From contig JAZQUV010000043.1 of NCBI GenBank assembly GCA_045631465.1, forward strand, positions 1-59,551: a stretch of DNA of 59,551 nucleotides, written 5' to 3'. This DNA comes from Aphodosoma sp045631465 (GTDB taxonomy: Bacteria > Bacteroidota > Bacteroidia > Bacteroidales > Paludibacteraceae). The translations under genes and the position numbers were made by a program. Of this stretch, positions 8,045-16,872 are shown piece by piece. Under the pieces are notes generated by a model. The model was not told the origin of the DNA. It was given only the letters and a program-made list of their open reading frames with translations, and did no database searches. The stretch's first letter is position 1; the number at the start of each line of letters is the position of its first letter.

Positions 8045-8632
8045 CTATTGACCGTTGACTATTGATTGTAGACGATAATATATATTGCGGCAAGCCCAGG
8101 CGTCGATGGCGGCGTATTGTTGTTGGGCAGGTGTGAGTTGGTCGGCTTCCCAATTGGAGAGTTGTTGGCGTTTGCTGATTTTTTGGTTGAAGACGATGGC
8201 ATAGATTTTTTGTAGGCTCATCTCTTCGATGCCAAAGGCTTTGACGTATTTTTGTAGTTCGATGAAATTCTTTGGTCGGCAAGGCATCCAGCGGTTGAGA
8301 GAGTGGAAGTCGTCGTGAACGGATAGTCCTACTTTCATGTGCTCTTCGCTCTCGAGGAGATCTTTGAGGAGTTGGTTTTGTCCGATTTTTTTGAGGCGGA
8401 AGAGATAGGCACGACGGTCGGTGGCGAGTTGGAGTAGGGATATAGTGTTAGACTCGCCACGACGGAAAGAGGGACGAGTTTCGGTGTCGAAACCAATGAG
8501 CGGACATTGCTTGAGGTCGTCGACAGCGGTGGCTACATCTTCGGGGCGGTCGATGATGATGATTTCGCCCGTGATGTCGCATGGGGGAAGAGTTGAGATT
8601 GTGGATTTTTCTATTTTATTGGGATAAAGCAT
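8045..8632 (-). CDS. DEDD-family 3'-5' exonuclease (RNase D-like)
   Basis: A 195-residue protein with the exonuclease I signature FDTET (D49, E51), then LLQLA, and the third motif near the C-terminus, QQYAAIDAWACRNIYY, with Tyr and Asp of a DEDDy nuclease. It lacks the HRDC domain of full-length RNase D, so it is a stand-alone exonuclease domain like the WRN exonuclease. It probably processes RNA or DNA 3' ends. It is placed between the DUF5063 gene upstream and rlmI downstream, in the same orientation. Confidence 0.85.
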   Translation of the reverse strand: MLYPNKIEKSTISTLPPCDITGEIIIIDRPEDVATAVDDLKQCPLIGFDTETRPSFRRGESNTISLLQLATDRRAYLFRLKKIGQNQLLKDLLESEEHMKVGLSVHDDFHSLNRWMPCRPKNFIELQKYVKAFGIEEMSLQKIYAIVFNQKISKRQQLSNWEADQLTPAQQQYAAIDAWACRNIYYRLQSIVNGQ

Positions 8633-8723
8633 TTTTTAGATATCAAGACAAGAAAACATGATTTTTTATATTTCAACTGTTTATAGCCCAGGGTTCAAAG
8701 ACCTTCGGTTCATATTTTAATTT

Positions 8724-9269
8724 TCAAATTAAGAGTGGATTGGTGTTGATTTCGGGTTCTTCTTCGTCGTCGAAGCCATTGATGATGACTTGGTGGATGG
8801 CGAGTTCGGCACTGAGAAGGCGAGTGCCCCAAAAGGCACGAAAGTCGTCGATGCAGACGATGAGGGCATCGTTCATAAGGTCTTCGTTGCCAGTTTTGGC
8901 TACTTCGACAAAGTCTTTGAGCGATTGATAGACATCGGCAATATCTTCGGAGATAGATGCAGCAATGACACTGTCGCTGAGAGCGATGTCGGGGTGGATA
9001 GCAGTGAGGTATTGGTCTTTGTCGCCGAGTAGATTTTGTACGTCGCCACGCACGGCTTCGTAGTCGTTTTCGTCGACATATTTCTCAGGTGCTTCGTCGT
9101 AGATTGCCGATTTAGGTTCGACCATTGCGGCTTTGAGATATATCAAAGGAAGGAGTTTTGATAGTTTGTTTAAGAAATCGGCTTTGTCGGCTTGGATGTT
9201 TTCGATGAATTTGCAGAATTCGACTGATACGGTGAGGAATTCGATGCTACCTTTTGCGAAGTTGTTCAT
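8724..9269 (-). CDS. DUF5063-family protein
   Basis: A 181-residue acidic, helical protein. It matches my knowledge of DUF5063 proteins by its N-terminus (SVEFCKFIENIQ…FLNKLSKLLPLIYLKAAM) and by its position directly upstream of the 3'-5' exonuclease and rlmI, a conserved Bacteroidales arrangement. No catalytic motif is visible and the function is unknown. The C-terminus is very acidic (DDEEEPEIN). Confidence 0.75.
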   Translation of the reverse strand: MNNFAKGSIEFLTVSVEFCKFIENIQADKADFLNKLSKLLPLIYLKAAMVEPKSAIYDEAPEKYVDENDYEAVRGDVQNLLGDKDQYLTAIHPDIALSDSVIAASISEDIADVYQSLKDFVEVAKTGNEDLMNDALIVCIDDFRAFWGTRLLSAELAIHQVIINGFDDEEEPEINTNPLLI

Positions 9270-9322
9270 GTTTTGTTAAGAGTTAAGAGTTTAGTGTATA
9301 GTGTATAGTGTATAGAGTTTTT

Positions 9323-10132
9323 TTAACCAATAATTATAAGTGATATTGCCATGAGTGCCATACCTGCTATTACACCGATGATGGATAGATGGTGGTGACC
9401 ATATCGTTCGGAAGTAGGGAGGAGTTCGTCGAGCGAAATATATACCATGATGCCAGCTGTGATGCCGAGTATGGCAGCTTCGATTGTGGAGTTCCAAAAA
9501 GGCATGAGTATGAGGAAGCCAGCTAGAGCACCAAGAGGTTCGGATAGTCCCGATAGTAGCGAGTGGAGTAGGGCCTTCCAACGACTGCCAGTGGCTTGAT
9601 ATATTGGAACAGCTACGGCTATACCTTCTGGGATATTGTGCAGAGCGATGGCGAGGACTATAGGAAGAGCCATGCTGATGTCGTTGAGTGAAACAGCAAA
9701 AGTGGCGAGACCTTCAGGAAAATTGTGTATAGCAATGGATAGGGCGAGCATTATGCCCATGCGGTGAAATTTGCGTGTATCGTTGATGTTGTGTTCGGTG
9801 CTGACTTGTTCGGTGAAATTCATTTCATGTGGATTTTCGCCTTCGGGGATTAGGAAGTCGATGAGGGCGATGAGAGCCATGCCGGCAAAGAATGCGATGC
9901 ATGTGGCAAGCATGGCGTTGTTTGGGTATTGAGAATTAAAACCCTCTAGAGCAGCGGGAAAGATGTCGACGAATGACACGAAAAGCATTACTCCAGCCGA
10001 GAAACCAAGCGATAGTGTGAGAAAGTGAACATTGTCGCGCTTGGTGAAAAACGCGATAATTCCGCCGATGCCAGTGGATAGTCCGGCTATGAGTGTGAGC
10101 AGAAAGGCAAGTATTATATTTTCGGTGGTCAT
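9323..10132 (-). CDS. zupT: ZIP-family zinc transporter
   Basis: A 269-residue membrane protein with about eight hydrophobic segments. The two metal-binding transmembrane motifs are present: HNFPEG (in SIAIHNFPEGLATF) and HNIPEG (in ALHNIPEGIAV). A cytoplasmic loop between TM3 and TM4 contains the usual acidic and His residues (GENPHEMNF…EHNI). It imports Zn2+ and other divalent metals across the inner membrane. It is the first gene of the minus-strand block and has its own promoter just upstream. Confidence 0.9.
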   Translation of the reverse strand: MTTENIILAFLLTLIAGLSTGIGGIIAFFTKRDNVHFLTLSLGFSAGVMLFVSFVDIFPAALEGFNSQYPNNAMLATCIAFFAGMALIALIDFLIPEGENPHEMNFTEQVSTEHNINDTRKFHRMGIMLALSIAIHNFPEGLATFAVSLNDISMALPIVLAIALHNIPEGIAVAVPIYQATGSRWKALLHSLLSGLSEPLGALAGFLILMPFWNSTIEAAILGITAGIMVYISLDELLPTSERYGHHHLSIIGVIAGMALMAISLIIIG

Positions 10133-10164
10133 TGTGGCCTGTTTTTATCTATAAAAACAACATG

Positions 10165-10172
10165 CAAAGATA
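10165..10172 (-). promoter_or_regulatory. zupT promoter -7 box
   Basis: Minus strand TATCTTTG, 33 bp upstream of the zupT ATG. The divergent purE promoter lies about 170 bp away. The spacer between them (10173-10338) holds nothing else I recognise. Confidence 0.65.
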
Positions 10173-10338
10173 ATACAAAAAAATTGATTTTTGGCGTGTT
10201 GATATTAAAAATAGTAAGATTTTAACATTTCGACTGTTTAACATGCTTTGTTTTTGAGTGTTTTACGGAACTGTGAATTTTAACATAAAAAATATTTTAT
10301 TTAATTGTTAATTTTATTTGTGGTTTCGGGGATTTTTT

Positions 10339-10346
10339 ATATCTTT
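10339..10346 (+). promoter_or_regulatory. purE promoter -7 box
   Basis: TATCTTTG followed by CACGTTGAA. A TTTG at 10316-10319 gives the -33 region. The 17 bases TATCTTTGCACGTTGAA recur exactly at the purM promoter (19009). Confidence 0.7.
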
Positions 10347-10394
10347 GCACGTTGAATAATTATGAAGTAGAATATTACGAAACAAAATTATTAT

Positions 10395-10901
10395 ATGACT
10401 GCACGAGTAAGTATTATTATGGGTAGCACGAGCGACCTTCCGGTTATGGAAAAGGCAGCTAAAGTGCTCAATGACTTTAAGATTCCGTTTGAGATGCATG
10501 CATTGTCGGCACATCGCACTCCGGTTGAAGTAGAACAATTTGCAAAAGGTGCTGCAGGTCGTGGTATCGAGGTTATTATAGCGGCGGCGGGTATGGCGGC
10601 GCATTTGCCTGGTGTTATTGCGGCTTCGACTACGGTACCTGTGATTGGTGTGCCAATCAGCGCAACATTGCAAGGTATGGATGCGTTGCTTGCTATCGTG
10701 CAAATGCCTCCGGGTATTCCTGTGGCTACTGTGGGTGTAGATGCTGCTATGAATGCAGGTTTGTTGGCAGTTCAGATGTTGGCTGTGGGTGATGCTCGCC
10801 TCAAACAAGAACTCGTTGACTATAAAGAGACACTCAAATCTAAAATTGTTAAAGCCAACGAAGATTTGAAAAAAGTTACGTACGATTTTAAAGTTAATTA
10901 A
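10395..10901 (+). CDS. purE: N5-carboxyaminoimidazole ribonucleotide mutase
   Basis: A 168-residue protein with the PurE signature MGSTSDLPVM, then SAHRTP and AAAGMAAHLPGVIAA. In class I organisms PurE acts with PurK to convert AIR to CAIR; no purK is visible in this window, so either it lies elsewhere or this PurE works directly with CO2. It is the first gene of the purine supercluster and has a good promoter. The 3' spacer to purL carries an inverted-arm repeat element. Confidence 0.95.
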   Translation: MTARVSIIMGSTSDLPVMEKAAKVLNDFKIPFEMHALSAHRTPVEVEQFAKGAAGRGIEVIIAAAGMAAHLPGVIAASTTVPVIGVPISATLQGMDALLAIVQMPPGIPVATVGVDAAMNAGLLAVQMLAVGDARLKQELVDYKETLKSKIVKANEDLKKVTYDFKVN

Positions 10902-10902
10902 A

Positions 10903-11060
10903 ATTTAGACAGGAAGACAAGAGGACACGAAAATAATTTTTATAAACATAAATTATTATAAATTACTCATAAATTAAAAGAAATATTTGCGGTTAAATTT
11001 GCGATAATTTATGTTTAAAAGAAAAAATAAAAATCATGTTCTCCTGTCTTCATGTCGAAT
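10903..11060. repeat. inverted-arm element between purE and purL
   Basis: Left arm TTTAGACAGGAAGACAAGAG (from 10904), right arm near its reverse complement ending at 11060 (TGTTCTCCTGTCTTCATGTC). The AT-rich inside carries a second inverted pair (ATAAATTAT…ATAATTTATG). The same inside occurs in the copies at 15580, 20335 and 22022. Confidence 0.8.
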
Positions 11061-11071
11061 AAAAATATATT

Positions 11072-14000
11072 ATGGACTATAGGATTTTTGTCGAGAAAAA
11101 ATCTCGTTTTCGTGTTGAGGCAGAGAGCTTGCAGCGCGAATTAAATGCAAATCTTGGTTTGAACCTTCGTGAGATGCGTCTTGTGAATGTTTACGACCTT
11201 TTTGATTTCACTCCTGAATTGTTGGAGAAAACTCGTTATGGTGTATTTGGCGAGGTAGTAACCGATGATGTGTTTGATGCGCTTGACCTAGCAGGTCGTT
11301 CGTATATTGCTATTGAAAGTCTTCCAGGACAATTCGACCAACGCGCAGCAAGTGCGGTGGATTGTGTTAAATTGGTAGACCCAAAGGCAGACGTGCGCAT
11401 TCGTTGTGCTCGTCTGTTGTTGTTTAATGAGCAATTGGACGAAGCCACACTCGCACGCATCCGTAAATATACAATCAATGCCGTAGAGTGTCGCGAAAAA
11501 GATATGTCGGTGCTCGGTATCAACGAGAATACAGAGATTGAACCAGTGGAAATCCTTAAAGGTTTCCGTAATATGCAAGACGCCGACCTCGTGCCTTTCT
11601 GCAAAGAGAATGGATTGGCTATGAATGCCGACGACTTGCGTTGCGTGGTAGAGTATTTCTACAAAGAGGGTCGCGACCCATACCGCACAGAGTTGATGAT
11701 TCTCGACACATATTGGTCGGACCACTGTCGTCACACAACCTTCACAACAGTGCTCGAAGAGATTACTATCGACGAGTCGTTCATTAAATCAGAACTCGAA
11801 GAGAGTCTTGCTCTTTACGAAAATATGCGCCGTGAGCTCGGTCGCGAACACAAAGACCGTTGCCTCATGGATATGGCAACTATCGGTGCACGCTATCTCA
11901 AAAAACACGGTTACCTCAACGATATGGAACAAAGCGAAGAGAACAACGCATGCTCTATATTTGTTAATGTTAACGTAGATGGCGAAGACCAACGATGGTT
12001 GCTTCAATTCAAAAACGAAACACACAACCACCCAACAGAGATTGAACCATTTGGTGGTGCATCTACATGTCTTGGTGGTGCTATCCGTGACCCATTGTCA
12101 GGTCGTGCCTACGTATATCAAGCAATGCGTGTGACAGGTGCCGGTAATATCTACACTCCAGTGTCGGAGACTATGGAAGGTAAATTGCCACAACGCATCA
12201 TCTCTACCAAAGCAGCAGCAGGTTATTCGTCATACGGTAACCAAATCGGTCTTGCAACAACACATCTTCGTGAGATTTATCACCCTGACTATGTGGCAAA
12301 ACGCCTCGAAGTAGGTGCAGTGGCAGGTGCAGTGCGTGCCGATGCAGTTCGTCGTGAATCTCCAGCTCCTGGTGATATCGTGTTGATGTTTGGTGGTCGC
12401 ACAGGTCGCGATGGTGTAGGTGGTGCAACAGGTTCATCAAAAGAGCACAACGTGATGTCAATCGAGACATGCTCATCGGAAGTACAAAAAGGTAATGCTC
12501 CTGAAGAACGTAAATTGGAACGATTGTTCCGTCGCCCTGAGGTGACACGTTTGATTAAGAAATCTAATGACTTTGGCGCAGGTGGTGTGTCAGTGGCTAT
12601 TGGCGAGTTGACTGATGGTCTCGACATCTATCTCGACAGAGTGAAAACAAAATATAGCGGCTTGAACGCTACAGAATTGGCTATCTCAGAATCGCAAGAA
12701 CGCGTGTCTGTGGTAGTTGAAGCGAAAGATAAAGAGGAGTTCATGCAATATTGCGCCGAAGAGAACATCGAAGTGGTGCATGTGGCAGATGTCACAGACC
12801 GCGCACGTATGCGTATGTTCTATCGTGGCGAAACAATCGTTGACCTCTCACGCGAATTTATCGACTCGGCAGGTGCTGCCCACTTTGCTAAAGCCAACGT
12901 AGGTGCAGTGGCAGAATGCAACCCATTCGAACGTAAAATAGCAGGTGCCAACCTTCGCGAACGCTTCGAGAACAATCTCCAAGACGATAACGTATTGACA
13001 CAAAAAGGTCTTATCGAGACATTCGATGCTACTATCGGTCGTTCGACAGTGTTGATGCCATTCGGTGGTAAATACCAACGCTCAGAAACACAAGTGGGCG
13101 TACAAAAACTCCCAGTTGATGGCTTTACTAACGATGCAAGTATGATGGCGTATGGCTTCAACCCATTCGTGTCGGCATGGAGCCCTTACCACGGTGCAGC
13201 TTATGCAGTAGTAGAAGCATGTGCTAAAGTTGTGGCAGCAGGTGGTCGCTACGACACAATGCGTTTCTCATATCAAGAGTATTTCGAACGTATGTCGAGC
13301 ACAACATCTTGGGGTAAACCACTCAGCGCATTGCTCGGAGCACTCAAGATGCAATACGAACTCAAATTGCCTTCAATCGGTGGTAAAGACTCGATGAGTG
13401 GTACATTCCAAAACATCAACGTGCCTCCAACACTCATCGCGTTCGGTATCACTATGGTCGATGCAAGCAAAGTAGTCTCAACCGACTTCAAAGCAGCAGG
13501 CGAGCATATCTATCTCCTTCGCCACACACCAACTGCCAACTATATGCCTAACACCGACATGTTGAAAGCCAATTTCGATGCATTCCACGCGTTGGTCGAA
13601 GAGGGCAAAGTATCTGCCGCATACACAATCGGTATGGGTGGTGTTGCCGAGGCTGTAACAAAAATGGCATTTGGTTCGAACGTAGGTGCTAACATCAATC
13701 TCTCAGAAAATGATTTATTTAACTATAATTATGGTTCTATTCTTTTTGCGTCGTCGGAAGAATTGAACATCCAAAACCTTGAAAAACTCGGAACGACAAC
13801 AGCCGAAGCAACATTGGTTGTCAACGGCGAATCGTTCGACCTCAATCATTTATATAAGGTAAATACTGAGAAATTTGCCGAAATCTATCCAGCTACTGCT
13901 CCTGCAGAAGACATGGAAGACTTGAATGGTCAACAGTCAACAGTCAACAGTCAACAGATTTATCCAGGCGAGGCTGTTGAGCATCCAATCGTATATATCC

Positions 14001-14782
14001 CTGTATTCCCAGGTACAAACTGCGACTACGACATGGCTAAGGCATTCCGTACAGCAGGTGCAGAGGTGCGCACATCGGTGTTCTGCAACCTTACTGCCGA
14101 CGACATCGCACGCTCTATCGAGGTGATGGCTCGCGAAATCCGTGGTTGTCACATTTTGGCTCTCGCAGGTGGTTTCTCATCTGGCGACGAACCTGATGGT
14201 TCAGCTAAATTCATTGCTACAGTATTGAACAATAGCGACGTAGCACGCGAAATCCACGCACTCATCGACCGCAAAGGTTTGATTATCGGTATCTGTAACG
14301 GTTTCCAAGCATTGGTTAAATCAGGTCTCCTCCCTTATGGCCGTTTGGGTATGGTTACACCAGATAGTCCAACACTCTTCCGCAACAATATCAATCGCCA
14401 TATTTCACAAATGGTCACAACTCGCATCTCTACAGTTAAATCGCCATGGTTGGCAGGTTTCAACGTGGGCGACGAGCACACTATTGCAATGAGCCACGGC
14501 GAAGGTAAATTCGTAGTGAGCGAAGAGTTGGCTCGCGAGTTGTTTGCTAAAGGACAAGTGGCGTTCCAATATGTCGATGCAAACAGCAATATCACAATGC
14601 AATCGCCTGAAAACCCTAACGGCTCAAGCTATGCAATTGAGGGTATCATCTCAGAGGACGGCTTGATTATCGGTAAAATGGGTCACACTGAGCGTTACGA
14701 AGAGAACATCTTCAAAAACATTGCAGGCAACAAACGCCAACCATTGTTCGACAACGCAGTTCGCTACTTCCGTAAAAAATAA
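11072..14782 (+). CDS. purL: phosphoribosylformylglycinamidine synthase
   Basis: A 1236-residue single-chain FGAM synthase. It has an N-terminal PurS-like part, two AIR-synthetase-like halves (with HNHPTEIEPFGGAST and IGGKDSMSGT) and a C-terminal class I glutamine amidotransferase with Cys1075 (ICNGFQ) and the His1142/Glu1144 pair (SHGEGKF). It makes FGAM from FGAR, ATP and glutamine. Residues ~951-963 (NGQQSTVNSQQ) in the linker before the glutaminase domain are encoded by a GTCAACAGTCAACAG repeat word found in spacers elsewhere, so the repeat appears inserted in frame at a domain boundary. Confidence 0.96.
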   Translation: MDYRIFVEKKSRFRVEAESLQRELNANLGLNLREMRLVNVYDLFDFTPELLEKTRYGVFGEVVTDDVFDALDLAGRSYIAIESLPGQFDQRAASAVDCVKLVDPKADVRIRCARLLLFNEQLDEATLARIRKYTINAVECREKDMSVLGINENTEIEPVEILKGFRNMQDADLVPFCKENGLAMNADDLRCVVEYFYKEGRDPYRTELMILDTYWSDHCRHTTFTTVLEEITIDESFIKSELEESLALYENMRRELGREHKDRCLMDMATIGARYLKKHGYLNDMEQSEENNACSIFVNVNVDGEDQRWLLQFKNETHNHPTEIEPFGGASTCLGGAIRDPLSGRAYVYQAMRVTGAGNIYTPVSETMEGKLPQRIISTKAAAGYSSYGNQIGLATTHLREIYHPDYVAKRLEVGAVAGAVRADAVRRESPAPGDIVLMFGGRTGRDGVGGATGSSKEHNVMSIETCSSEVQKGNAPEERKLERLFRRPEVTRLIKKSNDFGAGGVSVAIGELTDGLDIYLDRVKTKYSGLNATELAISESQERVSVVVEAKDKEEFMQYCAEENIEVVHVADVTDRARMRMFYRGETIVDLSREFIDSAGAAHFAKANVGAVAECNPFERKIAGANLRERFENNLQDDNVLTQKGLIETFDATIGRSTVLMPFGGKYQRSETQVGVQKLPVDGFTNDASMMAYGFNPFVSAWSPYHGAAYAVVEACAKVVAAGGRYDTMRFSYQEYFERMSSTTSWGKPLSALLGALKMQYELKLPSIGGKDSMSGTFQNINVPPTLIAFGITMVDASKVVSTDFKAAGEHIYLLRHTPTANYMPNTDMLKANFDAFHALVEEGKVSAAYTIGMGGVAEAVTKMAFGSNVGANINLSENDLFNYNYGSILFASSEELNIQNLEKLGTTTAEATLVVNGESFDLNHLYKVNTEKFAEIYPATAPAEDMEDLNGQQSTVNSQQIYPGEAVEHPIVYIPVFPGTNCDYDMAKAFRTAGAEVRTSVFCNLTADDIARSIEVMAREIRGCHILALAGGFSSGDEPDGSAKFIATVLNNSDVAREIHALIDRKGLIIGICNGFQALVKSGLLPYGRLGMVTPDSPTLFRNNINRHISQMVTTRISTVKSPWLAGFNVGDEHTIAMSHGEGKFVVSEELARELFAKGQVAFQYVDANSNITMQSPENPNGSSYAIEGIISEDGLIIGKMGHTERYEENIFKNIAGNKRQPLFDNAVRYFRKK

Positions 14783-14790
14783 TATAGATA

Positions 14791-14841
14791 TTTAAGACAT
14801 GAAGACAAGATGACATGTTCTCCTGTCTTCATGTCTAAAAA
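14791..14841. repeat. minimal inverted-arm element between purL and purC1
   Basis: The two arms of the AGACATGAAGACA family meet almost directly at CATG, giving an imperfect hairpin of roughly 24 bp per arm. The right arm contains in-frame ATGs (14810, 14831) that extend the purC1 frame upstream, but the real start is at 14852. Confidence 0.8.
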
Positions 14842-14851
14842 AATAAATACA

Positions 14852-15568
14852 ATGGATTTCGAATTAAACAACCTTCTCTACGAGGGTAAAGCCAAACAGA
14901 TATATGCTACCGAAGACCCCGATGTAGTGGTGGTTCACTACAAAGACGATGCTTCGGCATACAATGGCATCAAGCGTGCACAGATAACCAACAAAGGTAT
15001 TTTGAACAACAAAATATCATCGATTATCTATGCCAAACTTGCCGATGCAGGCATCAAAACCCACTTCATCCAACGCCTCGACGACCGCAACCAGTTGTGC
15101 CGCAAAGTCGATGTAATTCCAATCGAATTCATCGTGCGCAACTATGCCGCTGGCTCTATGGCGCGCCGTTTGGGCATCGAAGAAGGCACCAAATTGCCAA
15201 CAACAATCTTCGAGTGCTGCTACAAAAACGAAGAACTCGACGACCCAATCATCAACGAGCATCATGCCGTGTCGCTCGGTCTTTCGACCTACGAAGAGAT
15301 GGCTGAGGTGCACAAAATAGTGGACAAAATCAATCAACTATTGATACCATTGTTTGCAAGCCTCGATGTTATCTTGGTCGATTTCAAAACCGAATTTGGT
15401 CGCCTCGAAGATGGCACACTCGTGTTGAGCGACGAACTCAGTCCCGACACATGTCGCCTTTGGGATGTTGAGACACAAGACAGTCTCGACAAAGACCGCT
15501 TCCGTCGCGACCTCGGTCGTGTGGGCGAAGCCTACCAAGAAATCCTCAACCGCCTCATGAAACTTTAG
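14852..15568 (+). CDS. purC: SAICAR synthetase, short form
   Basis: A 238-residue enzyme starting MDFELNNLLYEGKAKQIYAT, with the short-form PurC features of E. coli and Bacillus (LYEGKAKQ, FIVRNYAAGSM, LVDFKTEFG). It joins CAIR and aspartate to SAICAR using ATP. I chose the ATG at 14852 because the frame upstream is repeat sequence and homologues begin here. A second, unrelated-subfamily SAICAR synthetase follows 200 bp downstream, so the step is encoded twice in one operon. The short-form active-site region looks intact. Confidence 0.93.
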   Translation: MDFELNNLLYEGKAKQIYATEDPDVVVVHYKDDASAYNGIKRAQITNKGILNNKISSIIYAKLADAGIKTHFIQRLDDRNQLCRKVDVIPIEFIVRNYAAGSMARRLGIEEGTKLPTTIFECCYKNEELDDPIINEHHAVSLGLSTYEEMAEVHKIVDKINQLLIPLFASLDVILVDFKTEFGRLEDGTLVLSDELSPDTCRLWDVETQDSLDKDRFRRDLGRVGEAYQEILNRLMKL

Positions 15569-15577
15569 TAATAAATA

Positions 15578-15760
15578 CAAGAAGACAGGAAGACACGAAA
15601 TAACTTTTAACGATATTATTTTTAACGCAAATGACCATCAATTTACCATAAATTAAAAGAAATATTTACGATTAATTAATGAAAATTTGCGTTAAAGAAA
15701 AAACGATAATTTACGTTCAAAGAAAAAAATCATGTTCTCATGTCTTCATGTCTAAAAAAT
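15578..15760. repeat. inverted-arm element between the two purC genes
   Basis: Left arm AAGAAGACAGGAAGACACGA (15580), right arm ATCATGTTCTCATGTCTTCA and onward to 15758. The inner inverted pair is AACGCAAAT (15623) and ATTTGCGTT (15686). Same inner type as 10903 and 22022. Confidence 0.8.
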
Positions 15761-15767
15761 AAAAAAA

Positions 15768-16712
15768 ATGAACGCATTAACAGCAACTGAATATAACTTC
15801 CCTGGTCAGGAGAAGGTTTATCACGGCAAAGTACGTGATGTTTACACAGTGTCGGGCAATCGTCTTGTGATGGTGGCTACCGACCGTATCTCTGCATTCG
15901 ACGTAATCCTTCCAAAAGGTATTCCGTTCAAAGGTCAAATCCTTAATCAAATTGCAGCTCAATTCCTCGATGCTACAGCCGACATCTGTCCTAACTGGAA
16001 ATTGGCTACGCCAGACCCTATGGTCACAGTAGGTGTGGCTTGCGAAGGCTATCCAGTCGAAATGATTGTGCGTGGTTACCTTTGCGGTAGTGCATGGCGT
16101 GCTTACAAAAGCGGTGTGCGCGAAATCTGTGGTGTGAAACTCCCAGAAGGTATGCGCGAAAATGAACGTTTCCCAGAACCAATCATCACCCCTACAACTA
16201 AAGCCGAAATTGGCGAACACGACGAAGACATCTCTCGCGAAGAAATCATCGCTCAAGGCTTGGTTTCTGAAGAAGAATACAAAGTCCTCGAACAATACAC
16301 ATTGGCTTTGTTCAAACGTGGTTCAGAGATTGCAGCTCGTCGTGGTCTCATTCTCGTAGATACAAAATATGAGTTCGGTAAATGCGATGGCAAAATCTAC
16401 CTTATGGACGAAATCCACACACCAGACTCAAGCCGCTATTTCTATGCCGAAGGCTATGAAGAAAACTTTGCAGCTGGCCTTCCACAACGCCAACTCAGCA
16501 AAGAGTTCGTGCGCGAATGGTTGATGGAAAACGGCTTCCAAGGCAAAGAAGGCCAACAAGTGCCTGAGATGACCGACGAGGTAGTAGCTGGCATTTCAGC
16601 TCGCTATCAAGAGCTCTACGAAAACATCGTAGGCGAAAAATTCGTTCCTGCAGCCGATGGCGAAGACCTCCTCGCCCGCATCGAACGCAATGTAACAGAA
16701 TACTTGAAATAA
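15768..16712 (+). CDS. purC: SAICAR synthetase, long form
   Basis: A 314-residue enzyme with the long-form PurC features (YHGKVRDVY, VATDRISAFDVILPKGIPFKG, MIVRGYLCGSAW, LVDTKYEFG, DEIHTPDSSRY). This is the subfamily normally found in Bacteroides and yeast ADE1, so I take it as the inherited gene. It catalyses the same step as the short-form enzyme encoded directly upstream. Start at the ATG 8 bp after the repeat arm. The two may differ in expression, oligomer partner or nucleotide preference; the sequence does not say. Confidence 0.95.
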   Translation: MNALTATEYNFPGQEKVYHGKVRDVYTVSGNRLVMVATDRISAFDVILPKGIPFKGQILNQIAAQFLDATADICPNWKLATPDPMVTVGVACEGYPVEMIVRGYLCGSAWRAYKSGVREICGVKLPEGMRENERFPEPIITPTTKAEIGEHDEDISREEIIAQGLVSEEEYKVLEQYTLALFKRGSEIAARRGLILVDTKYEFGKCDGKIYLMDEIHTPDSSRYFYAEGYEENFAAGLPQRQLSKEFVREWLMENGFQGKEGQQVPEMTDEVVAGISARYQELYENIVGEKFVPAADGEDLLARIERNVTEYLK

Positions 16713-16720
16713 ATTTTTTA

Positions 16721-16860
16721 TAAAAGACAAGAAGACAAGAAGACGTGAAATTAGTAATAAGTAAAAAGTCGTAAGTCGTAAGACGATGTTGTGAGGCTTT
16801 TTCAACTTTAAATTTTCAACTTTCAACTTTCAAATCTTGTTCTCATGTCTTCCTGTCTTA
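16721..16860. repeat. inverted-arm element between purC2 and purF
   Basis: Left arm AAAAGACAAGAAGACAAGAA (16722), right arm GTTCTCATGTCTTCCTGTCT ending near 16860. The inside differs from neighbours: AGTAATAAGTAAAAAGTCGT and a run of CTTTCAACTTTCAACTTTC. Confidence 0.75.
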
Positions 16861-16872
16861 ATTAAATTAAAT

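Noticed and set aside
14810..14851. Upstream start for purC1 (and similar ones for purF at 16837, pdxB at 43011, wzi at 54786).
   Set aside because: These codons lie in repeat arms or in the previous gene; conserved N-termini begin at the later ATGs.
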